Part shown: piece after piece, positions 35,703 to 44,030 of the stretch | Position numbering within the stretch: position 1 is the stretch's first letter | How the letters are laid out: each line of letters opens with the position of its first letter | Source: Croceibacterium soli | GTDB taxonomy: Bacteria > Pseudomonadota > Alphaproteobacteria > Sphingomonadales > Sphingomonadaceae | Length of the DNA stretch: 64,000 nucleotides | Direction of reading: 5' to 3' | Assembly (NCBI RefSeq): GCF_009828065.1 | Contig: NZ_WTYK01000001.1 | Location: forward strand, 434,001-498,000 | Notes under the pieces: generated by a model | Seen by the model: the letters and a program-made list of their open reading frames with translations, nothing else | The model's database searches: none | What the model was told of the DNA's origin: nothing | Program-made: the position numbers and the translations under genes

Positions 35703-36440
35703 ATGAGCGGGACGGAGGGGGGTATCGTTCAGTTCGACAACGTCGGCCTGCGCTATGGAACCGACCGGGAGGTGCTGAGCGATATCTCGTTCACGCTGCA
35801 CCCGGGGAGCTTCTATTTCCTCACCGGCGCGAGCGGCGCGGGCAAGACTTCGCTGCTGCGGTTGCTCTACCTGGCGCAGCGGCCCTCCCGCGGGATGATC
35901 CGCATGTTCGGCACCGACGTGATCACGCTGCCGCGCCGCGCCTTGCCCGAATACCGCCGCCGGCTGGGCACGGTGTTCCAGGACTTCAGGCTGGTTTCCC
36001 ACCTTTCGGCGTTCGACAACGTCGCGCTGCCCTTGCGGGTGTCCGGTGTGCCGGAGAGCGGGATCCGCAAAGCCGTTGCCGACATGCTCGAATGGGTCGG
36101 GCTGGCGCACCGCGCCGACGCCCGGCCGCCGACCCTCTCGGGCGGGGAGCAGCAGCGCGTCGCGATCGCCCGCGCCGTCATCGCCCGGCCGGAAGTGCTG
36201 GTGGCGGACGAGCCGACGGGCAACGTCGATCCGGACATGGCGCTGAAGCTGCTGCGGCTGTTCCAGGCGCTGAATCGGCTGGGCACCACGGTGGTGGTGG
36301 CGACGCACGATGTGCACTTGCTGAAGAAAGTGCCGGACTCGCTGATCATGCGGCTCGACAAGGGGCGGCTGTCCGACCCTACCGGTGCGCTGCGCTATCC
36401 GCCGCGGCCCGCGGCCCGCTCGGCGGAGGAGCGCGCGTGA
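35703..36440 (+). CDS. ftsE: Cell-division ATP-binding protein FtsE
   Basis: A 245-residue ABC ATPase that pairs with FtsX at the division septum to activate peptidoglycan hydrolases. Walker A GASGAGKTS, signature SGGEQQRVAIARAV, Walker B VLVADEPTGNVDP and the H-loop (ATHDVH) are intact. The ATG at 35703 (MSGTEGGIVQFDNVGLRYG) is preferred over an earlier in-frame start. Its stop overlaps the ftsX start by one base (TGATG), so the two are translationally coupled. Confidence 0.95.
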   Translation: MSGTEGGIVQFDNVGLRYGTDREVLSDISFTLHPGSFYFLTGASGAGKTSLLRLLYLAQRPSRGMIRMFGTDVITLPRRALPEYRRRLGTVFQDFRLVSHLSAFDNVALPLRVSGVPESGIRKAVADMLEWVGLAHRADARPPTLSGGEQQRVAIARAVIARPEVLVADEPTGNVDPDMALKLLRLFQALNRLGTTVVVATHDVHLLKKVPDSLIMRLDKGRLSDPTGALRYPPRPAARSAEERA

Positions 36441-37363
36441 TGGCGTCGCTCTCGCCCATCCGCCGCAAGCAGACGCGTTTCGGGGGCGGGCGCGGCGGCC
36501 TGCTGCAGCAGGCGCGGCTCACCGGGCCGATGCCGTGGGTCATCGCCATCATGGTGGCCCTGACCGTGATGGCGGCGGCGGCGGGGCTCGCGCTGGACAA
36601 CCTGGCGGACAACGCCCGGGCGGAGATCTCCGGCGGGCTGACGGTGCAGGTGGTCGAGGGCGGACCGGCGGAGCGGGAGCGCCAGGCCGAAGTGGCGGTA
36701 GCGCTGCTGACCAACAGGGAGGACATCGCCGAAGTCCGCCGCGTGCCGGATGCGGAGCTGGCGGCCCTGATCGATCCCTGGCTCGGCGAGGCAGCCGGCG
36801 CCGGCGACGAGGCGATCCCGATCCCCGCGCTGATCGACGTCCGCTTTCGCGGCCCGGTGACGGACCGCCGCCTGGTCGAGCTGCGCGACGCCTTGCTCGC
36901 TTCGGTGCCCTCCGCGCGGATCGATGCGCAGGCCGGCTGGCTGGCCCCGGTGTTCCAGGCGATCGCCTCTCTGCAGTGGCTGGCCGTGGGGCTGGTGGTG
37001 CTGCTGGCGGCGACGAGCGCGGCGGCGGTGTGGCTGGCGGCGCGCAGTGCGCTGGGCTCCAACCGCGACACGATCGAGATCGTACACCTGCTCGGCGGTA
37101 CGGACCGGCAGATCGCGCGCCTGTTCGAGCGTTCGATTGCCGTCGACGCGGTCATCGGCGGAGCGGTCGGCCTGCTCCTCGGCGCCGGGGCCGTGATCCT
37201 GCTCGGGCGCCAGTTCGCGGCGCTCGGTTCGGGAATGGTGGCCGGGGGCGGGCTCGACCTGGCCGATTGGCTCGCGGTCGGCGCGATCCCGCTGGCGGCG
37301 GTGGCGATCGCGATGCTGACGGCGCGGCTGACGGTGCTGGGCGCGCTCAGGAGGATGCTGTGA
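36440..37363 (+). CDS. ftsX: Cell-division protein FtsX
   Basis: A 307-residue permease-like partner of FtsE: a cytoplasmic N-terminus, helix 1 at about 31-51 (WVIAIMVALTVMAAAAGLAL), a periplasmic loop of about 100 residues that would contact a hydrolase or its activator, then three helices in the FtsX/MacB domain (for example SLQWLAVGLVVLLAATSAA). The conserved cytoplasmic segment IVHLLGGTDRQIARLFE is clear. It overlaps ftsE by one base and ydcF by four. Confidence 0.93.
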   Translation: MASLSPIRRKQTRFGGGRGGLLQQARLTGPMPWVIAIMVALTVMAAAAGLALDNLADNARAEISGGLTVQVVEGGPAERERQAEVAVALLTNREDIAEVRRVPDAELAALIDPWLGEAAGAGDEAIPIPALIDVRFRGPVTDRRLVELRDALLASVPSARIDAQAGWLAPVFQAIASLQWLAVGLVVLLAATSAAAVWLAARSALGSNRDTIEIVHLLGGTDRQIARLFERSIAVDAVIGGAVGLLLGAGAVILLGRQFAALGSGMVAGGGLDLADWLAVGAIPLAAVAIAMLTARLTVLGALRRML

Positions 37364-37884
37364 TCGGCCGGGCCCTTGCCGCGCTGATGATCGCCTGGCT
37401 GCTGGGGTTCACCTGGTTTGCTGCTGCGCTGCCGCAGCCCGCGCCGGCGAGCGAGAAGACGCAAGTCATCGTCGTGCCGACCGGCGGCGTCGGGCGGATC
37501 AGCCGCGGCCTGGAGATGCTGCGCGCCGGCGCGGCCGAGAGGCTGCTGGTCAGCGGGGTGGACCACTCGGTCAAGCCGAGGGAGTTCGCGGCCGAGTACG
37601 AGGTAACGCCCGGCGAGATGGACTGCTGCGTGATCCTGGGCTTCACGGCGCTCGACACCCGGGGCAACGCTCGGGAGACGGCGGACTGGATCATCCAGGG
37701 CAAGTACCGCTCCCTCCGGCTGGTCACCAGCGACTGGCACATGCGGCGCAGCGCGGGCGAACTGCAGCAGGTCCTGCCGCAAGGGGTGCGGGTGGTGGAA
37801 GACGGGGTGCCGACCGAACCTTCGCTGGGCACGCTGTTCCTGGAGTACCACAAGCTGCTGGCCAGCTGGCTGGGCCGCCTGTGA
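37360..37884 (+). CDS. YdcF/SanA-like DUF218 protein
   Basis: A 174-residue protein with one N-terminal transmembrane segment (ALAALMIAWLLGFTWFAAAL) and a DUF218 (ElyC/SanA/YdcF) domain. Typical features are VIVVPTGGVGRISRGLEML, LLVSGVD, LDTRGNARETA and LVTSDWHMRRS. The GTG start at 37360 overlaps the ftsX stop (GTGA), with AGGAGG nine bases before it. Family members affect envelope integrity; the molecular activity is unknown. Coupling to ftsEX and plsC points to an envelope role. Confidence 0.88.
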   Translation: MIGRALAALMIAWLLGFTWFAAALPQPAPASEKTQVIVVPTGGVGRISRGLEMLRAGAAERLLVSGVDHSVKPREFAAEYEVTPGEMDCCVILGFTALDTRGNARETADWIIQGKYRSLRLVTSDWHMRRSAGELQQVLPQGVRVVEDGVPTEPSLGTLFLEYHKLLASWLGRL

Positions 37885-38564
37885 CCGTCCTGCGCAACCT
37901 GCTGTTCTACGCCGCGTTCTACCTGGGATCGGTGTACTTCGTGCTGGCATCGCTGGTGGCGATGGCGACCGTTTCGGAAGAGCGCTTCCGCAAGGTGCCG
38001 AACGCCTGGTCGCACTTCCACCGCTGGTGCGTGAACCGCATCCTCGGCATCGACGTGCGCGTCGAAGGGGTGCGGCCTGAAGGGCAGGCGTTCTTCGCGA
38101 TCAAGCACGAGAGCTTCTTCGAGGCGATCGATCTGGCGACGATGCTCGACGAGCCGGTGCCATACGCCAAGGAGGAGCTGTTCCGCATTCCCGGCTGGGG
38201 GCGCGTGGCGCGGGCCTATGGCGGGATCGCGGTGGCGCGCGACGCCGGGGCCAAGGGCCTGCGTTCGATGCTGGCGGAATCGCGCAAGCATATCGACAGC
38301 GGGCGGCAGCTGGCGATCTTCCCCGAAGGCAAGCGCGTGCCCCACGGCACGCGGCCGCCGCTGCGGGCCGGTTTCGCCGGGCTCTACAAGCTGCTGCGCC
38401 TGCCGGTCGTGCCGGTGGCAGTCGATAGTGGGCCGGTCTACCAGCGGTGGTGGAAGCCGCGCGGCACGATCACCATCCGCTTCGGCGAGCCGATCCCGCC
38501 CGGACTGCCGCGCGAGGAGCTCGAGGCGCGGGTGCATGCGGCGATCAACGAGTTGAACAGCTAG
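37881..38564 (+). CDS. 1-acyl-sn-glycerol-3-phosphate acyltransferase (PlsC family)
   Basis: A 227-residue membrane-bound acyltransferase making phosphatidic acid. One N-terminal membrane segment precedes the acyltransferase domain. Motif I is H-x4-E (KHESFFEAID), where most PlsC proteins have H-x4-D; the Asp is two residues further on. Motif III is FPEGKRVPHG and motif IV is VVPVAVDSG. The GTG start at 37881 overlaps the ydcF stop by four bases, making it the last gene of ftsE-ftsX-ydcF-plsC. A related lyso-ornithine or other acceptor is possible. Confidence 0.88.
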   Translation: MTVLRNLLFYAAFYLGSVYFVLASLVAMATVSEERFRKVPNAWSHFHRWCVNRILGIDVRVEGVRPEGQAFFAIKHESFFEAIDLATMLDEPVPYAKEELFRIPGWGRVARAYGGIAVARDAGAKGLRSMLAESRKHIDSGRQLAIFPEGKRVPHGTRPPLRAGFAGLYKLLRLPVVPVAVDSGPVYQRWWKPRGTITIRFGEPIPPGLPREELEARVHAAINELNS

Positions 38565-38622
38565 GGCCCGCTGATCCTCCCCAAGGGGAAGGAACGGAAC
38601 TAACCTATTCGGCACATTTTGC

Positions 38623-38651
38623 TTGACATCGTGACGTTCTTCGGTTAGGAA
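38623..38651 (+). promoter_or_regulatory. Orphan promoter with dyad, pointing into tyrA antisense
   Basis: TTGACA at 38623-38628 and TAGGAA at 38646-38651 with a 17-base spacer, in a locally AT-rich patch between plsC and the convergent tyrA. A dyad TTCGGTTA-GGAA-TAACGAA (38641-38659) covers the -10 region and looks like an operator. No gene follows on this strand; the only reading frame (from 38666) is the antisense of tyrA. Confidence 0.45.
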
Positions 38652-38683
38652 TAACGAAGATCGCGATGCTGCGCTTCCGGGAA

Positions 38684-39592
38684 TTACCCGTGGTCGGCGC
38701 GGCCGAAGTCGGGGCGGGCGTCGTCCTGGCCGAGTTCGATGATCGAGCGGCGGATGGCCCGGGTGCGGGTGAAGAGTTCGAACATCGATTCCCCGTCTCC
38801 GGCCCTGATCGCTTCCCGCATGTGCGCCAGGTCGGTGAGGAAGCGGTCGAGCATCTCGAGCACGGCCTCGCGGTTGTTGAGGAACACGTCGCGCCACATC
38901 GTCGGGTCGGAGGCGGCGATGCGGGTGAAGTCGCGGAAGCCGCCGGCGGAATACTTGATCACCTCCCCCCGCGTCACTTCCTCGAGGTCCGAGGCAGTGC
39001 CGACGATGGTGTAGGCAATGAGGTGGGGGATGTGGCTGGTGACGGCGAGGACGCGGTCGTGGTGCTCGGCGTCCATGACTTCGACCGTGGCGCCGAGAGC
39101 GCGCCAGAACTTCGCAAGGCCGCCCACCAACGCAGGATCGGCGTCCTCGGGAGGGGTAAGGATGCACCAGCGGTGATGGAACAGCGCGGCAAAGCCGGCG
39201 TCGGGGCCGCTGTGCTCGGTCCCGGCGACCGGGTGGGCGGGGATCACGGCGCGGCCCGGCAGGGCTTCGGCGAGGGCGCGGGTGATCGACTGCTTGGAGG
39301 AGCCGACGTCGCTGACCAGCGCGCCGTCTCGCAAGCTGCCGGCGAGGGCGCGGGCCGCTTCGCCCATGGCGCCGACGGGCACGCAGAGGATCACGAGATC
39401 GGCATCGGCGGCGGCTTCGGCGGCGCTATCGCAGACGGTGCCGACCAGGCCGCGCTCGGCGGCGCGGCGGCGGACCGCCGGATCGGAGTCGTAGCCGGTG
39501 GTGAGGACGCCCGGCAGGTGTTGGGCGACCGCGAGGCCGATCGATCCGCCGAGGAGGCCGAGGCCGATGATTGCGACTTTGTCGAAGCTCAT
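38684..39592 (-). CDS. tyrA: Prephenate/arogenate dehydrogenase
   Basis: A 302-residue NAD(P)-dependent enzyme for the oxidative decarboxylation step in tyrosine synthesis. The Rossmann motif [10 protein letters not shown] is at the N-terminus; the catalytic-region motifs SVGSSK-like ([10 protein letters not shown]), [11 protein letters not shown] and the second-domain [12 protein letters not shown] are present. There is no ACT or chorismate mutase domain. It overlaps hisC by four bases (ATGA), so the two are translated together. Whether it prefers prephenate or arogenate cannot be read from sequence alone. Confidence 0.94.
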   Translation of the reverse strand: MSFDKVAIIGLGLLGGSIGLAVAQHLPGVLTTGYDSDPAVRRRAAERGLVGTVCDSAAEAAADADLVILCVPVGAMGEAARALAGSLRDGALVSDVGSSKQSITRALAEALPGRAVIPAHPVAGTEHSGPDAGFAALFHHRWCILTPPEDADPALVGGLAKFWRALGATVEVMDAEHHDRVLAVTSHIPHLIAYTIVGTASDLEEVTRGEVIKYSAGGFRDFTRIAASDPTMWRDVFLNNREAVLEMLDRFLTDLAHMREAIRAGDGESMFELFTRTRAIRRSIIELGQDDARPDFGRADHG

Positions 39593-40683
39593 GCCGAGCC
39601 CTCGGCCATCCGGGCCAGGCTATCGGCGATCACGTCCATATGCTCGGCCGTGCCGATGGTGATGCGCAGGCCCTGCGGCAGGCCCTGGCCGGGGAGGTGG
39701 CGTACCGCGAAGCCGCGTTCGGCCAGGCCCCGGAGCGCCGTTTCGGCGCTGAGCGCGCCTTCGAACAGCACGAGGACGAAGTTGGCCTGGCTGGGCAGCG
39801 GGCGCAGGCCGTGGTTGCCGAGCGCTTCGAGCGCGGCGACGAAGCGGGCGCGAACCTCGCGGTTGTGCTCGCGCGAGGCGGTGACGAAAGCCTGGTCCTC
39901 GAGCGCGGCCGCGGCGGTGGATTGCCCGGTGGCGGTGACGTTGAAGGGGCCCCTGATGCGGTTCAGCGCGTCGACCAGGTGCGGTGTGCCGGTGCCCCAG
40001 CCGATCCGCTCGCCGGCGAGGCCGTAGATCTTGGAAAACGTGCGGGTGACGAGGACGTTCTCGTGCGCGGCGGCGAGGGCCAGCCCGCCATCGTCGTCGG
40101 CCGGATCGACGTATTCGGCATAGGCCTGGTCGATCACCAGCAGCACGTCCCCCGGCAGTCCGGCGTGGAGCCGCGCGAGTTCGGCTGCGGGCAGGAAGCT
40201 GCCGGTCGGGTTGTTGGGATTGGCGATGAAGACCACCCGGGTGCGCTCGTTGACGCAGGCGAGCAGCGCATCGACGTCGGCGCCGTAGTCGGCGTCCCGC
40301 GCCTCGACCGGTTGCGCGCCGCAGCGCCGGGCCGCGATGTCATAGACGGCGAAGCTGTAGCGCGGGAACAGCACTTCGTCGCCCGGCCCGGCAAACGCCT
40401 GGGCGGCGAGGTTGAGCAGCTCATCCGAGCCGGTGCCGCAGACGACCCGCGCGGGGTCGATACCGTGCACGCGGCCGATCGCGGCGCGCAGCTCCGCGCT
40501 GTCGGGGTCGGGGTAAAGCGACGGCGCCTTGGCGGCCGCGCGCGCGGCCAAAGCCAGGGGGCTGGTGCCGAGCGGGTTCTCGTTGGCCGAGAGCTTGAGC
40601 AGCTCGCGGCCGTCGTCGGCGCGCGACTTGCCGGGTACGTAGGCATGGATTGCCGCTATCCACGGCTTCATCCGGGGGCTCAT
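39589..40683 (-). CDS. hisC: Histidinol-phosphate / aromatic aminotransferase
   Basis: A 364-residue class I/II PLP aminotransferase. The PLP lysine is in [15 protein letters not shown], the N-terminal motif is [12 protein letters not shown], and NPNNPTGS is present. Its position just upstream of tyrA, overlapping by four bases, suggests it also serves the aromatic transamination step. The ATG at 40683 ([18 protein letters not shown]) is preferred; a 34-codon upstream extension would overlap the divergent metX promoter region. Confidence 0.93.
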   Translation of the reverse strand: MSPRMKPWIAAIHAYVPGKSRADDGRELLKLSANENPLGTSPLALAARAAAKAPSLYPDPDSAELRAAIGRVHGIDPARVVCGTGSDELLNLAAQAFAGPGDEVLFPRYSFAVYDIAARRCGAQPVEARDADYGADVDALLACVNERTRVVFIANPNNPTGSFLPAAELARLHAGLPGDVLLVIDQAYAEYVDPADDDGGLALAAAHENVLVTRTFSKIYGLAGERIGWGTGTPHLVDALNRIRGPFNVTATGQSTAAAALEDQAFVTASREHNREVRARFVAALEALGNHGLRPLPSQANFVLVLFEGALSAETALRGLAERGFAVRHLPGQGLPQGLRITIGTAEHMDVIADSLARMAEGSA

Positions 40684-40771
40684 CTGCGATCTGCTGTCGT
40701 CCACGGCGCGCCGCATAGCGGCAACACGCGGCAATTGACAGCATTTGCGCTTGGCCCCAATCCGCGAGGGC

Positions 40772-41875
40772 ATGGCACCCTCCACCGATCCCGCTGTGAA
40801 AAGCCTCAGGCTCGAGAGTCCGCTCCCGCTCGACAGCGGGCAGGCGCTGGACGGCGTGCGTGTGGCCTACGAAACGTACGGGGAACTCGCCGCCGACAAG
40901 AGCAACGCCATCCTCGTGTTCCACGCGCTGACCGGCGACCAGCACCTGGCCAGCCCGCATCCGATCACCGGCAAGCCCGGCTGGTGGGACCGGATGGTCG
41001 GGCCGGGCAAGCCGATCGACACCAGCCGCTTCCACGTGATCTGCGCCAACGTGATCGGCAGCTGCATGGGATCGACCGGTCCGGCCAGCGAAGGCCCGGA
41101 CGGGCGGGCCTGGGCGATGCGCTTCCCGGTGATCACGATCCGCGACATGGTGCGGGCGCAAGTGGCGCTGATCGACGCATTGGGGATCGAGCTGCTGCAC
41201 GCGGTGGTCGGCGGGTCGATGGGCGGGATGCAGGCGCTGAGCTTCGCGGCCAACTTCCCCACGCGGGCCGCGCGGGTGCTGGCGATCGCCACTACGGCGC
41301 GCCATTCGGCGCAGAACATCGCCTTCCATGAAGTCGGCCGCCAGGCGATCATGGCCGACCCGAACTGGGAAGGCGGCGACTACTACGGGCGCGGCAAAGG
41401 GCCGGAGAAGGGCCTGGCCGTGGCCCGCATGGCGGCGCACATCACCTACCTTTCGGAGGCCGGGCTGACCGGCAAGTTCGGCCGCCGCCTGCAGGACCGG
41501 GAGGCCAAGAGCTTCGGCTTCGACGCCGATTTCCAGGTCGAAAGCTACCTCCGCCACCAGGGGATCGCCTTCACCGACCGGTTCGACGCCAACAGCTATC
41601 TCTATATCACCCGGGCGATGGACTACTTCGACCTGGCGGAGGAGCACGGCGGGCGGCTGGCGGATGCTTTCGCCGGCACCCCGGCGCGGTTCTGCCTCGT
41701 CAGCTTCGACACCGACTGGCTCTACCCCACGTCCGAATCGCGGCACGTGGTCCATGCCCTCAACGCGGTGGCGGCGCCGGTCAGCTTCGTGGAGCTTTCC
41801 GCGCCGCACGGCCACGACAGCTTCCTGCTCGACGTGCCCGCGCTCGACCGGGTGGTGAAAGGGTTCCTCGAATGA
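40772..41875 (+). CDS. metX: Homoserine O-acyltransferase
   Basis: A 367-residue alpha/beta-hydrolase-fold enzyme that activates homoserine for methionine synthesis. The nucleophile Ser is in [12 protein letters not shown]; the Asp and His of the triad are in SFDTDWLYP and [19 protein letters not shown] and the [12 protein letters not shown] loop are typical of MetX. Acetyl versus succinyl donor is not decided here. Start chosen at the ATG at 40772; a TTG nine codons upstream is possible. Translationally coupled to metW (four-base overlap). Confidence 0.94.
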   Translation: MAPSTDPAVKSLRLESPLPLDSGQALDGVRVAYETYGELAADKSNAILVFHALTGDQHLASPHPITGKPGWWDRMVGPGKPIDTSRFHVICANVIGSCMGSTGPASEGPDGRAWAMRFPVITIRDMVRAQVALIDALGIELLHAVVGGSMGGMQALSFAANFPTRAARVLAIATTARHSAQNIAFHEVGRQAIMADPNWEGGDYYGRGKGPEKGLAVARMAAHITYLSEAGLTGKFGRRLQDREAKSFGFDADFQVESYLRHQGIAFTDRFDANSYLYITRAMDYFDLAEEHGGRLADAFAGTPARFCLVSFDTDWLYPTSESRHVVHALNAVAAPVSFVELSAPHGHDSFLLDVPALDRVVKGFLE

Positions 41876-42459
41876 GCCTGCGCGCAGACCTCGCAGCGAT
41901 CGCGGCCAACGTGGCGCCGGGCAGCCGGGTGCTCGACGTCGGCTGCGGCGAGGGCGAGCTGATGGAAGTGCTCCAGCGCCAGAGGGGCTGCGACGCGCGG
42001 GGGATGGAGATCGACCCCGAGGCGGTCGAGCGCTGCGTCGCGCGCGGGCTGTCGGTGGTCCAGGGTGACGCCGACCGCGACCTGGCCGATTATCCCGACG
42101 ATGCGTTCGACTGTGCGATCCTGTCGCAGACGCTGCAGACCGCCGCCCGGCCGGACTTGCTGCTCGACGAGCTGCTGCGGGTCGGCCGCCGGGCTTTCGT
42201 CAGCTTCCCGAACTTCGCCTACTGGCGGATGCGCGCCGCGCTGCTGTTCAGGGGCCGCATGCCGGTAACCCGGCACCTGCCGGTGAGCTGGTACGAGACG
42301 CAGAACATCCACCACGTGACCGTAGACGACTTCCGCGAGCTGCTGCGGGCAAAAGGCGTGACGGTGGAGAAGACCTGGTTCTTCACCCGCGGGCGCGAGA
42401 TCGGCGGCGCGGCGGCGAATTGGCGCGCCGAGCACGCGGTGTTCCAGTTGAGCCGGTAG
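41872..42459 (+). CDS. metW: Methionine biosynthesis protein MetW
   Basis: A 195-residue SAM-methyltransferase-fold protein ([42 protein letters not shown]). In proteobacteria MetW is encoded beside MetX and is reported to assist it. The pair overlaps by four bases here. It ends two bases before the convergent fdhD stop codon, leaving no room for a separate terminator. Confidence 0.94.
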   Translation: MSLRADLAAIAANVAPGSRVLDVGCGEGELMEVLQRQRGCDARGMEIDPEAVERCVARGLSVVQGDADRDLADYPDDAFDCAILSQTLQTAARPDLLLDELLRVGRRAFVSFPNFAYWRMRAALLFRGRMPVTRHLPVSWYETQNIHHVTVDDFRELLRAKGVTVEKTWFFTRGREIGGAAANWRAEHAVFQLSR

Positions 42460-42461
42460 GC

Positions 42462-43238
42462 TCAGGCTGAGCCGTCGTTAACGAGCAGCACGCTGTCGTC
42501 GCGGGCGAGGCTCCACATGGTGAGCCCGGCCTCTTTCGCGCGGTCGACCGCCATGCTGGTCGGCAGGGACACCGTGACCAGGCGCGTGGCGCCGGCGCGG
42601 ACTGCCTTTTCGACGATTTCGTAGGAGCAGCGGGCGGTCGAGAGGATGAAGCCGGCGGCCGGGTCCTCTCCGGCGGCGGCGAGGGCGCCGACGAGCTTGT
42701 CGAGCGCGTTGTGGCGGCCGACGTCCTCGCGCGCCGTGCGGATCGCGCCGGCTTCGTCGCAAAAGGCGGCAGCGTGGGCGGCGCCGGTGCGGCGGGTGAG
42801 GGGCTGGTGATCGCGCAATGCGCCGAGCGCGGTAAAGATCGCCTGCGGATCGAGCGAGGTGTGGGCGGGCACCGGGGGGAGCGGACGGGCGACGGCTTCA
42901 AGGTTCTCGATCCCGCACAGCCCGCAGGAACTTTCCGCCACGCGCGAGCGCACCCGATCGGTGAGTTTCTCGATCCCGAGCCCGGCGAGCGCCGAGCGGA
43001 CGATCCAGCCTTTGTCGGTTTCGGCGGCGGCGATGTCGGTGATGTCGGCGGGGATCTGCGCCAGCCCCTCAGTGAGCGCAAAGCCGCGGGCGAAATCCTC
43101 GAGATCCGCCGGCGTGGCCATCATCACCGCGTAGGACAGGCCGTTGAACTCCAGCGCGACCGGCGCTTCCGGCACCCATTCGCGAGTGAGCGGGCGGCGG
43201 GTTCCGTCGGCGCGTACTTCAGAGATATCATTGCCCAT
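42462..43238 (-). CDS. fdhD: Formate dehydrogenase sulfurtransferase FdhD
   Basis: A 258-residue protein that transfers sulfur to the molybdenum cofactor of formate dehydrogenase, using the CxxC loop (SSCGLCGIENLE). Other family marks are EDVGRHNALDKLVG and LSTARCSYEIVEKAVRAG. The ATG at 43238 (MGNDISEV) is chosen. A longer in-frame start would only add a translation of the REP-like repeat (RPSTSSGRTE), a common annotation artefact. It is the last gene on the formate/formaldehyde strand, separated from fdsD by about 510 bases of repeats, and may have its own promoter. Confidence 0.95.
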   Translation of the reverse strand: MGNDISEVRADGTRRPLTREWVPEAPVALEFNGLSYAVMMATPADLEDFARGFALTEGLAQIPADITDIAAAETDKGWIVRSALAGLGIEKLTDRVRSRVAESSCGLCGIENLEAVARPLPPVPAHTSLDPQAIFTALGALRDHQPLTRRTGAAHAAAFCDEAGAIRTAREDVGRHNALDKLVGALAAAGEDPAAGFILSTARCSYEIVEKAVRAGATRLVTVSLPTSMAVDRAKEAGLTMWSLARDDSVLLVNDGSA

Positions 43239-43249
43239 TAGTCCACTTT

Positions 43250-43341
43250 CCGTTCGCCCTGAGCTTGTCGAAGGGCGGTTCTTCACTTCAGGCGCAGCGC
43301 TAAAAGAAAAAGCGGTCCTTCGACAAGCTCAGGACGAACGG
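43250..43341. repeat. REP-like inverted pair upstream of fdhD
   Basis: CCGTTCGCCCTGAGCTTGTC at 43250-43269 and its reverse-complement-like partner ending in CTCAGGACGAACGG at 43341, with an A-rich centre (CTAAAAGAAAAAG). Same unit as at 34618-34702. Confidence 0.75.
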
Positions 43342-43351
43342 GGAGGCAAAG

Positions 43352-43640
43352 CCCCCTCCTCTTCAGAGGAGGGGGTTGGGGGTGGTGGAGGCGCGCGAAA
43401 CGTTCGAATGGTCACGCGGAGACGCGGAGTCTTTTGGCGCTCGCAGAGGCGCAGAGGCGCGGAGACTACAAAGGCGAAAAAACCCGCGGCGAAGCCGCCA
43501 TCAACGATCTTTGAAGCACAGCGCCCTCCGGGCGCACTCCTTCTTCGCGCCTCCGCACCTTCGCGCCTTTGAGTGATGAAAAACTCTCCGCGCCTCCGCG
43601 TCTCCGCGTGATCTAAAAGCTCTGCGCTTCTGCGAGCGCA
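43352..43640. repeat. Second copy of the composite palindrome plus long inverted repeat
   Basis: Starts with the 24-bp palindrome (43352-43375, arms CCCCCTCCTCT / AGAGGAGGGGG, centre TC) followed by TTGGGGGTGGTGG. Then from about 43415 comes an imperfect inverted repeat of about 225 bases: ACGCGGAGACGCGGAG and GCGCTCGCAGAGGCGCAGAG on the left, CTCCGCGCCTCCGCGTCTCC and CTTCTGCGAGCGC on the right. Same order and orientation of parts as 21705-22040. No gene is visible in this 510-base gap. Confidence 0.8.
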
Positions 43641-43715
43641 TAAAAGCGGCGTAGCGCGATCCTTAGCACCACCCCGCTGCGACTAGGTTCGCCTGCGGCT
43701 CACCAAGTCTCGCTG

Positions 43716-43737
43716 CCCCTCCTCTGAAGAGGAGGGG
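43716..43737. repeat. Shortened copy of the 24-bp palindrome
   Basis: Arms CCCCTCCTCT and AGAGGAGGGG around GA, directly after the fdsD stop codon. It closes the repeat block and could terminate the frmA-to-fdsD transcript. Confidence 0.7.
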
Positions 43738-43748
43738 CGAACTTGGGT

Positions 43749-44030
43749 TTAGCCCGCATCCGAGTGGCCGACTTCGTCGACGCTGTTGAACTCGGTGGCG
43801 CGGGTCTGGGAGGCTGGGTGGCTGCCGGTCTGCAGGTACTCGATCGCGTCGCGTGCGATCGGGGAGAGGTGCGAGTGGTCGTCGGCGAAGATTGCCGCCT
43901 TCATCCGCGGGTCCCAGAACTGGTAGATGTGGTCGGCAGTTGCCAGCACGGCTTTCTCGTGGCCCATGGCCGCGAAATTGCGTGCGATGTCGCCGGCCAT
44001 GCGCCGCAGCGTTTCGACGGTGGAGCTCAT
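43749..44030 (-). CDS. fdsD: Formate dehydrogenase delta subunit
   Basis: A 93-residue protein of the FdsD family, needed for assembly of the soluble NAD-dependent formate dehydrogenase. Typical segments are LRRMAGDIARNFAAMGHEKA and HIYQFWDPRMKAAI. It overlaps fdsA by four bases (ATGA), so it is made with the complex. Confidence 0.92.
   Translation of the reverse strand: MSSTVETLRRMAGDIARNFAAMGHEKAVLATADHIYQFWDPRMKAAIFADDHSHLSPIARDAIEYLQTGSHPASQTRATEFNSVDEVGHSDAG

Noticed and set aside
40735-40763. Leaderless metX promoter (TTGACA at 40735)
   Set aside because: The -35 is perfect, but the hexamer 17 bases on (CAATCC) is a poor -10, so the evidence is too thin.
40684-40771. SAM-II riboswitch upstream of metX
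   Set aside because: Such riboswitches occur upstream of metX/metA in some alphaproteobacteria, but this 88-base gap shows no recognisable pseudoknot core and is shared with the hisC promoter.
43239-43286. N-terminal extension of FdhD
   Set aside because: The extra residues translate a REP-like repeat (RPSTSSGRTE); the family start is at 43238.
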